64,000 bases of DNA from Cryobacterium algoricola (GTDB lineage Bacteria; Actinomycetota; Actinomycetes; Actinomycetales; Microbacteriaceae), in the NCBI RefSeq assembly GCF_004402485.1, contig NZ_SOFG01000004.1:62001-126000 (forward strand), written 5' to 3'. This document shows, piece after piece, positions 7,779 to 15,777 of the stretch. The translations under genes were made by a program, and so were the position numbers. The notes below the pieces were generated by a model. The model ran no database searches. It was not told the DNA's origin and saw only the letters and a program-made list of their open reading frames with translations. Positions within the stretch are counted from its first letter, which is position 1; each line of letters begins with the position of its first letter.

Positions 7779-9509
7779 ATGTCCGACAGGAACATGAGGG
7801 GGCAGGGCGGCCCCGTCCCACCCGAACCCGCCCCCGGTGGCGACGACGCGCTCACTGCGGAGTCTCCTGCCGTGATCGAACTCGGCATCAGCCCACTGGA
7901 CGGAAGCGCCCCGAGAACGGCCGCGACCGAGATCATCGGCTTCGGAATCGACGACGACCTGCCGGACGATGCCGACGACGTGCCGACGGGGGTAGCCGCT
8001 CCCGTTGCGAGTCGCCGGGTCGCCGACGACGAGATTGTCCTCGTCGATGCCGCCCTCGCCGACGAGCCGCGGCTCGCGATCGAGCGCTATGCGCAGGCGC
8101 CGACCCCGGTGGTGAACCGAGTCGGGCGGGCGAGCCGGGTCTTCGGCCTGTGGTTCGCGGTGACGGCATCCGTTGTCAGTGTCGCGGTCGGTGCCCGGCT
8201 CGCCTCTCTCGGGCTCAGTCTCCGCCAGGTCGTGCTCGTCACCGTGCTCGGCATCGTGCTCTCCCTTGTTCCACTCGGCCTCGGCACGCTCGCCGGGCGG
8301 CGCAACGGGCAGTCGACGGTGATGCTGTCGCGGGCGACCTTCGGCGTGATCGGAAACCTCGTCCCCGCCGTGTTCGCCCTGCTGGTGCGGATGGCCTGGG
8401 GTGCGCTGCTGCTCGCGATCCTGGGGCGCGCGGTGACCGCGGCAACGGGCCCGACGGCGCCGGGCGCAGCAGGCGCGCGCGACGGGTCGGTTCCGCTCGC
8501 CGCACTCGGTGTCCTCGCGGTGGCGACCGTGATCGCACTCTTCGGCTATGCGCTCATCCGGTCGGTCCAGGCCGTGCTCGCCGTCGCTGGTGCCACTCTC
8601 GTGATCGCGATGATGGTGCTCTCGGCCGGGCTCGTGGACCTCGATTCGGCACTCGCGGCGCCCGACGGCAGTGGGTTCACCGTATTCGGCGGTGTCACTC
8701 TCGTCTTCGCCTATCTCGGATTGGCATGGGCCTCGAGCGGCGCCGACCTTGCGCGGTACCAGGGCAGGTCCGGTAAGGGATCGGCCTCGCTGCTCTGGCT
8801 CCTCGCGGGGGTCGGAGTGCCTGCGCTCGTCCTCGCCGTCTGGGGGGCGGTGCTCGTCTCGTCCCAGCGGCAGCGGGGTGCCGACCTCTCCGTCGACCCG
8901 GTCGGCGCGCTGGCGGCGCTCCTGCCGGAGGGTCTGGAATGGCCGTTGCTTCTGCTCGGAACGGTCACCGTGCTCTCCGCATTGATCCTCACCCTCTATT
9001 CGGGCGGGCTCGCGGCCGCCGCGCTGTCGGCAGGGCTGCCACGGGCCGCCGGGGTCGTACTCACTGCGGTCGGTGCGGCCGTGCTCCTCCTTCCGTTCGG
9101 CGGACTCGGGGTGCGGGCGGCGTTCCTCACCGTTCCGTTGACGCTTGCGATTCCCGTCGCGGCATGGTCGGGGCTGTTCTCCGCCGAGACCCTGGTGCGG
9201 GCCAGTCGCTTCGACACCCACAGCCTCCTGAAGCGCGGGGGAGCGTACGCGGATGTGCGCTGGGTCAATCTGGCCGCCTTCGTCGTCTTCAGCGCGATCG
9301 GCTGGGGGCTCCTCGTCCCCGGTGCCGGCTGGTCGGCGTGGCAGGGCTACCTCTTTGTTCCGCTCGGCATCGACCCGGGCGGGGAATTCGCGGCGACGAA
9401 TCCCGGCGTGCTGGTCGCGTTCGCTTTGGGTCTTGCGACGCCCCTGCTCGCGGGCATCCCGGCGATCCGTCGGCAGGAGAGACTCCTGACCCCGGCGTCC
9501 GCGAGATGA
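7779..9509 (+). CDS. NCS1-family nucleobase/cation symporter (cytosine-permease-like)
   Basis: 576 residues. The first ~120 residues are hydrophilic and acidic (for example DDDLPDDADDVPTG), followed by about twelve membrane segments starting at LWFAVTASVVSVAVGARLAS. The pattern VILSRATFGVIGN, here VMLSRATFGVIGNLVPAVFA, is the NCS1 signature in the second and third helices. It probably imports a purine, pyrimidine or related base with Na+ or H+, but the substrate cannot be read from the sequence. The N-terminal extension is much longer than in CodB-type permeases. TACACT lies 6 nt before the ATG (leaderless). Confidence 0.8.
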   Translation: MSDRNMRGQGGPVPPEPAPGGDDALTAESPAVIELGISPLDGSAPRTAATEIIGFGIDDDLPDDADDVPTGVAAPVASRRVADDEIVLVDAALADEPRLAIERYAQAPTPVVNRVGRASRVFGLWFAVTASVVSVAVGARLASLGLSLRQVVLVTVLGIVLSLVPLGLGTLAGRRNGQSTVMLSRATFGVIGNLVPAVFALLVRMAWGALLLAILGRAVTAATGPTAPGAAGARDGSVPLAALGVLAVATVIALFGYALIRSVQAVLAVAGATLVIAMMVLSAGLVDLDSALAAPDGSGFTVFGGVTLVFAYLGLAWASSGADLARYQGRSGKGSASLLWLLAGVGVPALVLAVWGAVLVSSQRQRGADLSVDPVGALAALLPEGLEWPLLLLGTVTVLSALILTLYSGGLAAAALSAGLPRAAGVVLTAVGAAVLLLPFGGLGVRAAFLTVPLTLAIPVAAWSGLFSAETLVRASRFDTHSLLKRGGAYADVRWVNLAAFVVFSAIGWGLLVPGAGWSAWQGYLFVPLGIDPGGEFAATNPGVLVAFALGLATPLLAGIPAIRRQERLLTPASAR

Positions 9510-9530
9510 GCGCACGGGTAGGCTGGCTGG

Positions 9531-10352
9531 GTGTCCTATCCGCTCTCCGAGATAACCCGGACCGTCCACGAGCTGTGGCCGTTGTCCGGTGCAGAGACGT
9601 GGGATGCACCCGGACTGCTGAGCGGTGACCCGTCGAGCCGGGTTGATTCCGTGCTCCTTGCCGTCGACGCCGTCTCCGCGACCGTCGATGAGGCGATCGA
9701 GTCCGGTGCCGGACTGCTGCTCGCGCACCACCCGCTCCTTCTTCGCGGAGTCACCTCCGTCGCGGAAGACCGGTACAAGGGTGCCCTTCTGGCTCGGCTG
9801 ATCCGGTCCGACTGCGCACTGATCGCCGCGCACACGAACGCGGACGTCGTCGTCGACGGCGTCTCCGACGTGCTCGCGACGCGGCTCGGACTCGTCGACG
9901 CGCGGCCGATCACCGCGGGGACCGTGCCAGGGACCGGTATCGGCCGGGTCGGCCTGCTTGCGACTCCCACCACCCTCGGCCAGCTCGCGAGGCGCCTCGC
10001 GGCGATCCTGCCTGCGACGGCGTCCGGGATCCGTGTCTCGGGGGAGTACAACGCCCCGGTGCGCTCGGTTGCGCTGTGCGGGGGAGCCGGCGACTCGCTG
10101 CTCAAGGATCCGGCCGTTCTGGCAGCGGATGTCTACATCACCGCCGACCTCCGGCACCACCCAGCCTCGGAAACCCGGGAACAGGCACTGCTGGACGGAA
10201 ACACACCGGCGCTGATCGACGTGTCACACTGGGCGAGCGAGTGGTTGTGGCTTGACACCGCCGCCGACGCCCTGCGGAACGCTTTTCCGGGACTGCGGGT
10301 GGACGTGAGCGATCTGCGCACGGACCCGTGGGACTTCGTCATCGTGCAGTAG
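9531..10352 (+). CDS. NIF3-like dinuclear metal centre protein (DUF34)
   Basis: 273 residues, the usual size of the short NIF3/YbgI family. These proteins form hexamers with a two-metal site. The AHHPLL motif at 65-70 supplies metal-binding histidines, and DVSHWASEWLW near 225 supplies the C-terminal histidine. Family members have been linked to GTP cyclohydrolase-like folds and metal handling, but the reaction is not established. The start is a GTG with TAGGCT 6 nt upstream, so leaderless. The gene is followed by the zinc-ribbon coiled-coil gene, a conserved actinobacterial pairing. Confidence 0.9.
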   Translation: MSYPLSEITRTVHELWPLSGAETWDAPGLLSGDPSSRVDSVLLAVDAVSATVDEAIESGAGLLLAHHPLLLRGVTSVAEDRYKGALLARLIRSDCALIAAHTNADVVVDGVSDVLATRLGLVDARPITAGTVPGTGIGRVGLLATPTTLGQLARRLAAILPATASGIRVSGEYNAPVRSVALCGGAGDSLLKDPAVLAADVYITADLRHHPASETREQALLDGNTPALIDVSHWASEWLWLDTAADALRNAFPGLRVDVSDLRTDPWDFVIVQ

Positions 10353-10425
10353 CCTGCACAACCCCACCGACAGTATCCGGCCATCGGGCCGGTCAAACTC
10401 AATACCCGTGAAGGTCAGGACACAA

Positions 10426-11163
10426 GTGAAGGCATCCCCCATCGAGCAGAAGGAACTTCTCCGGCTCCAGGCTCTCGACATCAGGCTCCAGCAGGTCGAC
10501 CACCAGACCAGGGCGCTCGCCCAGCACGCTGAACTCACCGCACTCGCCGGGACCGCGGACAAGACCCGGATGAGCCTCACAACCCTGCACGGAGAGGTCG
10601 AGGATGTCCGCCTCGAGTTGAACCGGATCGAATCCGACGTCGAGGTCGTCGAGAAGCGCATCAAGCGGGACGATGAGCGTCTGCAGACGACGAGTTCGGT
10701 CAAGGACGTCCAGGCGCTCGACACCGAACTGGCCGCCCTGCGCAAACGGCTGCTGGCTCTCGAAGAGATCGAGATCGCCGTGATGGAACGCCTCGAGGAA
10801 CGGGAAGCGGCCGTCGCGGTCGTCGAGGCCGAACGAGACGCTCTCGCCGCCCGGGTCGAGGAGACCGAGATCTCTCGCGACGCCGACCTCGCCACCCTGC
10901 ACCGCCAGCTCGAGGAGCTCCGCCGCGACCGGGCCGTGATCGCGGGCACGATCGCGCCGGATCTGGCGAGCCTCTACGAGAAGCTCTTCGTGAGCGGCCA
11001 CGGCAACGCCGCTGCCCTGCTCCGCCAGCGCACCTGCAGCGGCTGCACCATCACCCTCACCGGCAGCGACCTCGAGTCCGTCCGGTCCTCTGCGGCCGAC
11101 GAGGTGCTGTTCTGCCCGGATTGCGGCGCGATCCTGGTGCGCACGGAGGAGTCCGGAATCTGA
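10426..11163 (+). CDS. Coiled-coil protein with C-terminal C4 zinc ribbon (DUF164/CT398-like)
   Basis: 245 residues: a long antiparallel coiled coil (about 5-185, heptad-rich, many Glu/Arg/Leu) and a C-terminal zinc ribbon with CSGC and CPDC knuckles. This is the architecture of CT398/HP0958-type proteins, which bind RNA or protein partners in other bacteria. Its actinobacterial role is not known. The second GTG is taken as the start because GGTCAGGA lies just before it; a GTG 18 bases upstream is possible. Directly downstream is rnpB. Confidence 0.85.
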   Translation: MKASPIEQKELLRLQALDIRLQQVDHQTRALAQHAELTALAGTADKTRMSLTTLHGEVEDVRLELNRIESDVEVVEKRIKRDDERLQTTSSVKDVQALDTELAALRKRLLALEEIEIAVMERLEEREAAVAVVEAERDALAARVEETEISRDADLATLHRQLEELRRDRAVIAGTIAPDLASLYEKLFVSGHGNAAALLRQRTCSGCTITLTGSDLESVRSSAADEVLFCPDCGAILVRTEESGI

Positions 11164-11182
11164 TCCTGTAGTCTGAGAAGAA

Positions 11183-11556
11183 GAATGGGTCGGCAAGACG
11201 GCCGCGTCAGCCGGTTCCCTTCGGGGAATCGGGTGCCGAGGAACGTCCGGGCTCCACAGAGCAGGGCGGTGGGTAACACCCACCCGGGGTAACCCGCGAG
11301 ACAGTGCCACAGAAAGTAGACCGCCACCGTTTGTTCGGTGGTAAGGGTGAAACGGTGGTGTAAGAGACCACCAGAGGCCAGGGTGACCTGGTCGGCTCGG
11401 TAAACCTCGTCCGGAGCAAGGTCACACAGGAAACGCTAAGGCGGCTCGCCGAGTTTCCGGGTAGACCGCTAGAGGGCTGCGGCAACGTAGTCCCGAGATA
11501 GATGGCCGTCCCCGGTGAGAACCGGGACAGAACCCGGCGTACCAGCCGGCCCATTC
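11183..11556 (+). ncRNA. rnpB: RNase P RNA, bacterial type A
   Basis: The catalytic RNA that matures tRNA 5' ends. Hallmarks on the plus strand are GAGGAACGTCCGGGCTCC near 11236 (usually GAGGAAAGTCC), the CACAGAAAGTAGACCGCC region, GGGTGAAACGGTGG, and GGCAACGTAGTCCCGAGATA near the 3' end. The ends are set by helix P1: GAATGGGTCGGC (11183-11194) pairs with GCCGGCCCATTC (11545-11556) with one G-U. The boundaries are therefore good to a few bases. Length is about 374 nt. Confidence 0.95.
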
Positions 11557-11573
11557 TCCCGTCTCCCTCCGGG

Positions 11574-11604
11574 GAGCCCGGAGCCGACGGTTCGGAGCGG
11601 GCTC
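11574..11604. terminator. Bidirectional hairpin between rnpB and ppgK
   Basis: GAGCCCG (11574-11580) pairs with CGGGCTC (11598-11604), with an inner CCGA/TCGG helix. There is no T tract. It lies between two converging transcription units. Confidence 0.5.
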
Positions 11605-11607
11605 AGC

Positions 11608-12372
11608 TCAGCCGAGGTCCTTCACTGCGAGGGCTGCCGCGCCGAGGATACCGGCGTTGTTCTTGTGCACGGCAGGCACGATCGGCGTGTGCAGGGCGAG
11701 GAGCGGCAGGAAGTCCTCGTGGTGCTTGGAGACGCCACCGCCGACCACGAACAGGTCGGGGGAGAAGAGCGCCTCGAGCGTCGAGTAGTACTTCTGCAGG
11801 CGTGCCGCCCAGGCCGACCAGGAGAGGTTCTCCCGTTCCCGCGCGGAGTACGAGGCGCGGGTCTCGTAGTCGACGCCGTCGATCTGCAGGTGGCCGAGCT
11901 CCGTGTTGGGCACGAGAACCCCGTCGTTGAGGAGTGCGGTGCCGATCCCGGTGCCCAGGGTGGTCAGGATCACGACACCTTCAACACCCTGCGCGGCCCC
12001 GAACTGGGATTCGGCGTATCCGGCGGCATCCGCGTCGTTCACAAAGGTGATGGGAGCGCCGAGGCTTCTCGCGAACAGGGCGGCCGCCTCGAGGCCGATC
12101 CACTTCTTGGAGACGTTGGCGGCCGACATCGTGCGCCCATGCCTGACGATGGCGGGGAAGCAGATGCCGACGGGGACATCCGTCACGCCGGCGGCGGCGC
12201 CGACCCTTTCGAGGATGACGCGGGTCGTCTCGACGATGTCGGCAGGCCGGCCGCCCTTGGGCGTGGGGAGTTTGACCCGATCGGTCAGTAAGGTTCCCGT
12301 CGCAAGATCGACGAGGGCCCCCTTGATTCCGGTCCCGCCGATGTCAATGCCGATGGCCGTCTGAGAACTCAT
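11608..12372 (-). CDS. ppgK: Polyphosphate glucokinase (ROK-like)
   Basis: This cytoplasmic enzyme phosphorylates glucose with polyphosphate or ATP, a typical actinobacterial entry into glycolysis. It has 254 residues. The phosphate loop GIDIGGTGIKGA is at residues 8-19, LTTLGTGIGTALL near 140 is the adenosine/phosphate segment, and NTELGHLQIDG precedes a region without the ROK CxCGxxGC zinc motif. Absence of that motif is what separates PPGK from ordinary ROK kinases. TAGGTT lies 7 nt before the ATG, so it can be transcribed without a leader, although map ends only 17 bp upstream and readthrough is likely. Confidence 0.93.
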   Translation of the reverse strand: MSSQTAIGIDIGGTGIKGALVDLATGTLLTDRVKLPTPKGGRPADIVETTRVILERVGAAAGVTDVPVGICFPAIVRHGRTMSAANVSKKWIGLEAAALFARSLGAPITFVNDADAAGYAESQFGAAQGVEGVVILTTLGTGIGTALLNDGVLVPNTELGHLQIDGVDYETRASYSARERENLSWSAWAARLQKYYSTLEALFSPDLFVVGGGVSKHHEDFLPLLALHTPIVPAVHKNNAGILGAAALAVKDLG

Positions 12373-12389
12373 AGTAGAAAACCTACCGT

Positions 12390-13256
12390 CTAGGGGAGGG
12401 TCAGGACCTCTGCGCCGCGTTCGGTCACGACGAGGGTGTGCTCGAACTGGGCCGTGATGCTCTTGTCCCTGGTCGTCACGGTCCAGTCATCTGCCCACAT
12501 GTCCCAGTCGGTGCTGCCGAGGGTGAGCATCGGCTCGATCGTGAAGACCATGCCGACCTCCATCACGGTGTCGTACTGCGGAGCGGAGTCGTAGTGGGGG
12601 ACGATGAGGCCGGAGTGGAACGCCTCGCCGACGCCGTGGCCGGTGAAGTCGCGCACGACGCCGTAGCCGAACCGTTTGGCGTATGACTCGATGGTCCGGC
12701 CGATCACGTTGACCTGGCGTCCGGGGGCGACGGCCTTGATGCCGCGGGCGAGCGCTTCCTTCGTGCGTTCGACGAGGAGCGTCACGGCTTCGCTGGCCTC
12801 GCCGACGATGAACGTGACGTTCGTGTCGCCGTGGACGCCGTTCTTGAAGGCGGTGATGTCGATGTTGACGATGTCGCCGTTTTCGAGGACCGTCGTGTCG
12901 GGGATGCCGTGGCAGATGACCTCGTTGACCGAGCTGCACAGCGACTTGGGATAGCCCCGGTAGCCGAGCGTGGACGGGTACGCGTCATTCTCGATCAGGA
13001 ACTGGTGGCCGATCCGGTCGAGTTCTTCGGTGGTGACGCCAGGGCGGATGCCGCGGCCGACGGCTTCGATCGCCTCCGCGGCGATCCGGCCGGCCTCACG
13101 GATCAGTTCGATCTTGGCGGCGGGGTAGATGTCGGAGCCGGTGAACCGCGCGGGAGCGGGGCGGCCGACGTATTCCGGACGGGGGATCCGCGCAGGGACG
13201 GGACGAGTGGGGGAGACCGGGCCTGGCAGCAGGTGACCGGCGGAATCCTTAGGCAT
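12390..13256 (-). CDS. map: Methionine aminopeptidase, type I
   Basis: Removes the initiator methionine from nascent proteins. It has 288 residues with the N-terminal extension typical of actinobacterial MetAP1c ([20 protein letters not shown]). Metal-ligand motifs are visible: [19 protein letters not shown] (two Asp), [10 protein letters not shown] (His) and TIEPML (Glu). The start is the [12 protein letters not shown]; the frame is open 45 codons further, but into the divergent gene. TAAGCT lies 7 nt before the ATG, indicating a leaderless transcript. Its promoter overlaps the start of the divergent SPOR-like gene. Confidence 0.94.
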   Translation of the reverse strand: MPKDSAGHLLPGPVSPTRPVPARIPRPEYVGRPAPARFTGSDIYPAAKIELIREAGRIAAEAIEAVGRGIRPGVTTEELDRIGHQFLIENDAYPSTLGYRGYPKSLCSSVNEVICHGIPDTTVLENGDIVNIDITAFKNGVHGDTNVTFIVGEASEAVTLLVERTKEALARGIKAVAPGRQVNVIGRTIESYAKRFGYGVVRDFTGHGVGEAFHSGLIVPHYDSAPQYDTVMEVGMVFTIEPMLTLGSTDWDMWADDWTVTTRDKSITAQFEHTLVVTERGAEVLTLP

Positions 13257-13269
13257 AGGATCTAGCTTA
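13233..13269. promoter_or_regulatory. Overlapping divergent leaderless promoters (map and SPOR-like gene)
   Basis: The two start codons are only 12 bp apart (13256 minus, 13269 plus). Plus strand: GTGACC (13233-13238), 17-bp spacer, TAGGAT (13256-13261), then 7 nt to the ATG. Minus strand: AGCTTA on the plus strand (13264-13269), read as TAAGCT, 7 nt before the map ATG. Each -10 touches the other gene's start codon, so the two polymerases must exclude each other. Confidence 0.6.
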
Positions 13270-13457
13270 TGGCCGAAGATACTGAGCACCGCTTCTGGTA
13301 CAACCTGCGCACGGGCGCCGTCGAAGAGGGAATGGTCTCTCTCGCCGTCGATCGTGTCGGACCGTTCGCAACCCGCGAGGAGGCAGCCCATGCCCTCGAG
13401 AAGCTCCGCGCGAACAGCGCGAAATGGGCGGCAGAGGACGCGGCGGAGGACCGCTGA
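13269..13457 (+). CDS. Small SPOR-like protein, 62 residues
   Basis: A small soluble protein with one short beta-alpha-beta unit: [20 protein letters not shown], then [19 protein letters not shown]. The GPF-T-EEA pattern resembles the repeat of SPOR peptidoglycan-binding domains, and annotators usually call this actinobacterial family SPOR-like. With no signal peptide or anchor it cannot reach the wall on its own, so a peptidoglycan role is doubtful. It is convergent with panB and divergent from map. Confidence 0.8.
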   Translation: MAEDTEHRFWYNLRTGAVEEGMVSLAVDRVGPFATREEAAHALEKLRANSAKWAAEDAAEDR

Positions 13458-13460
13458 CCG

Positions 13461-14333
13461 CTATTCGTAGCTGTGTTCAGGACCCGGGTACACGCCGGAC
13501 TCAACGTCCGACTTGAACTGGTGCACGGCATCCGTGAGGACGCTGCGCACGTTGGCGTATTGCCGCACGAAACGCGGCACCCGGCCCTCTGTCATGCCGG
13601 CGAAGTCCGTCCAGACCAGCAGCTGGCCGTCGACGTCCGGTCCGGCCCCTACGCCGATCGTGGGAATCTCGAGCTTGCTGGTGACCTCGGCGGCCACGGT
13701 GGCCGGCACCATTTCGAGGACGACGGCGAACGCACCGGCGTCCTGCACGGCGAGGGCGTCTTCGAGAAGCTGCGCCGCTGCGTCGCCGCGGCCCTGGATG
13801 ATGTGGCCGCCGAGGCCGTGTTCGCTCTGCGGCGTGAAACCGATGTGCGCCATCACGGGGATTCCGCTCGTCACGATCCTCTTGATCTGCTTGTGGCTGC
13901 GCACCCCGCCCTCGAGCTTGACCGCGTGGGCCTGCGCTTCCTTCATGAAGCGCACCGCGGTGTGCAGCGCTTCCGTCTGGCCGGTCTCGTAGGAGCCGAA
14001 GGGCATGTCCGCGACGACGAGGGCGCGGGTGACGGCGCGGGCGACCGCGCGGGTGAGCGGAATCAGTTCGTCGACCGTGACGGGAAGGGTGGTCTCGTAG
14101 CCGAAGACGTTGTTGCCCGCCGAGTCGCCGACCAGAAGGAAATCGATCCCTGCCTGGTCGAAGATCTGCGCCGTGAGCATGTCGTAGCTGGTGAGTCCCG
14201 TAATCGGGATTCCATGCTGTTTCGCGTTCGAGAAGTGCCTGGTGCGCACCCGCTTGGGTCCGGAGGGGGCGGGAACGAAGGGGTTCAGATCATTGACGGA
14301 ACGGGGAGCGTCTGACGCGGTCGACTCTGGCAT
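13461..14333 (-). CDS. panB: 3-methyl-2-oxobutanoate hydroxymethyltransferase
   Basis: First step of pantothenate synthesis: it transfers a hydroxymethyl group from methylene-THF to alpha-ketoisovalerate. The 290-residue length includes a ~25-residue N-terminal extension. Characteristic segments are GIPITGLTSYDMLTAQIFDQ, the metal site LLVGDSAGNNVFGYETT, KLEGGVRSH, VMAHIGFTPQSEH and IPTIGVGAGPDVDGQLLV. TACACT 6 nt before the ATG suggests leaderless transcription. It stops four bases from the end of the SPOR-like gene. Confidence 0.95.
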   Translation of the reverse strand: MPESTASDAPRSVNDLNPFVPAPSGPKRVRTRHFSNAKQHGIPITGLTSYDMLTAQIFDQAGIDFLLVGDSAGNNVFGYETTLPVTVDELIPLTRAVARAVTRALVVADMPFGSYETGQTEALHTAVRFMKEAQAHAVKLEGGVRSHKQIKRIVTSGIPVMAHIGFTPQSEHGLGGHIIQGRGDAAAQLLEDALAVQDAGAFAVVLEMVPATVAAEVTSKLEIPTIGVGAGPDVDGQLLVWTDFAGMTEGRVPRFVRQYANVRSVLTDAVHQFKSDVESGVYPGPEHSYE

Positions 14334-14433
14334 GTCTCCAGTGTAGCCAGCGACCGATTCCCCTCACCGGGGCCCTTTTCGCACGCGAGGTCACGACAGC
14401 CAGTAACCTAGTGATCAACAAGAAAGGGCGTGG

Positions 14434-15771
14434 ATGGACAAGCAGCGCGACTTCGTTCTTCGTACCATCGAGGAACGGGGCATCAAGTTCATTCGTCTCT
14501 GGTTCACGGACGTCGTCGGCACCCTGAAATCGGTTGCGATCGCACCGGCCGAGGTCGAGGGCGCATTCGCGGAGGGTCTCGGCTTTGACGGCTCCGCCAT
14601 CGAGGGCCTGACCCGGTCCTTCGAAGCGGATGTCCTCGCGCATCCGGATCCCACAACGTTCCAGATTCTGCCGTGGCGGGGCGAAGTCGACCCGACCGCG
14701 CGCATGTTCTGCGATATCACGACCCCCGACGGGCAGCCTGCGGTCGCCGACCCGCGCAACGTGCTCAAGCGCACACTTGCGAAAGCGGCGGATCGCGGCT
14801 TCACGTTCTACACGCATCCGGAGATCGAGTTCTACCTGCTGAAGTCGTCGAAGTTCGGCAAGGACGGGCCCGTGCCCGTCGACTCGGCCGGATACTTCGA
14901 CAACGTTCCCGGCGGAACCGCGCACGACTTCCGGCGCCGCTCCGTGCGGATGCTCGAGGAACTCGGCATCTCGGTGGAGTTCAGCCACCACGAGGCCGGC
15001 CCCGGCCAGAACGAGATCGACCTGCGGTACGCGGACGCCCTCTCCACGGCGGACAACATCATGACGTTCCGCACGGTCATCAAGGAGGTTGCCATCGAGC
15101 AGGGCGTCTACGCGACGTTCATGCCGAAGCCGATGTCCGACCAGCCGGGTTCGGGCATGCACACCCACCTGTCCCTGTTCGAGGGCGAGACGAACGCCTT
15201 CTACGAGGCGGGCGCGCAGTACCAGCTGTCCCGCACCGGGCGCCAGTTCATCGCGGGCCTGCTCAAGCACGCACCGGAGATCACCGCCGTCACGAACCAG
15301 TTCGTGAACTCGTACAAGCGGCTCTGGGGCGGCGACGAGGCACCGAGCTTCGTCTGCTGGGGCCACAACAACCGGTCCGCCCTCATCCGCGTGCCGCTGT
15401 ACAAGCCGAACAAGGGCAACAGCTCCCGCATCGAGTACCGTGCCATCGACTCCGCCGCGAACCCGTACCTGGCGTACTCGCTGATGCTCGCCGCCGGTCT
15501 CAAGGGCATCGAAGAGGGTTACGAGCTGCCGCCGGAGGCCGAGGACAACGTCTGGGGTCTCAGCGACACCGAGCGCCGCGCCCTCGGGTACCGCCAGTTG
15601 CCGGCGAGCCTCGACCACGCCATCCAGTTCATGGAGGAGTCCGAACTCGTCGCCGAGACCCTGGGCGAGCACGTCTTCAACTATGTGCTGCTCAACAAAC
15701 GGCAGGAGTGGAAGGAATACCGCTCCCAGGTGACTCCGTTCGAGCTGCAAAAGAACCTCGAGATGTTGTAG
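14434..15771 (+). CDS. glnA2: Glutamine synthetase, GlnA2 type
   Basis: 445 residues, the GlnA2 (Rv2222c-like) branch of class I glutamine synthetases, shorter than GlnA1. Family motifs are GLGFDGSAIEG near residue 50, EFSHHEAGPGQNEIDLRY (metal and glutamate site), FMPKP, GSGMHTHLSL and NNRSALIRVP. GlnA2 is dispensable for glutamine supply in several actinobacteria and some members act as gamma-glutamylpolyamine synthetases, so the substrate is not certain. GAAAGG lies before the ATG. glnE follows after six bases, forming a glnA2-glnE operon. Confidence 0.92.
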   Translation: MDKQRDFVLRTIEERGIKFIRLWFTDVVGTLKSVAIAPAEVEGAFAEGLGFDGSAIEGLTRSFEADVLAHPDPTTFQILPWRGEVDPTARMFCDITTPDGQPAVADPRNVLKRTLAKAADRGFTFYTHPEIEFYLLKSSKFGKDGPVPVDSAGYFDNVPGGTAHDFRRRSVRMLEELGISVEFSHHEAGPGQNEIDLRYADALSTADNIMTFRTVIKEVAIEQGVYATFMPKPMSDQPGSGMHTHLSLFEGETNAFYEAGAQYQLSRTGRQFIAGLLKHAPEITAVTNQFVNSYKRLWGGDEAPSFVCWGHNNRSALIRVPLYKPNKGNSSRIEYRAIDSAANPYLAYSLMLAAGLKGIEEGYELPPEAEDNVWGLSDTERRALGYRQLPASLDHAIQFMEESELVAETLGEHVFNYVLLNKRQEWKEYRSQVTPFELQKNLEML

Positions 15772-15777
15772 GGCACG

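Noticed and set aside
7671-10160. 829-codon minus-strand frame opposite the NCS1 and NIF3 genes
   Set aside because: Charged low-complexity translation without motifs; the plus-strand genes are well supported.
11164-11607. Short open frames across this stretch
   Set aside because: The region folds as RNase P RNA with conserved catalytic core sequences.
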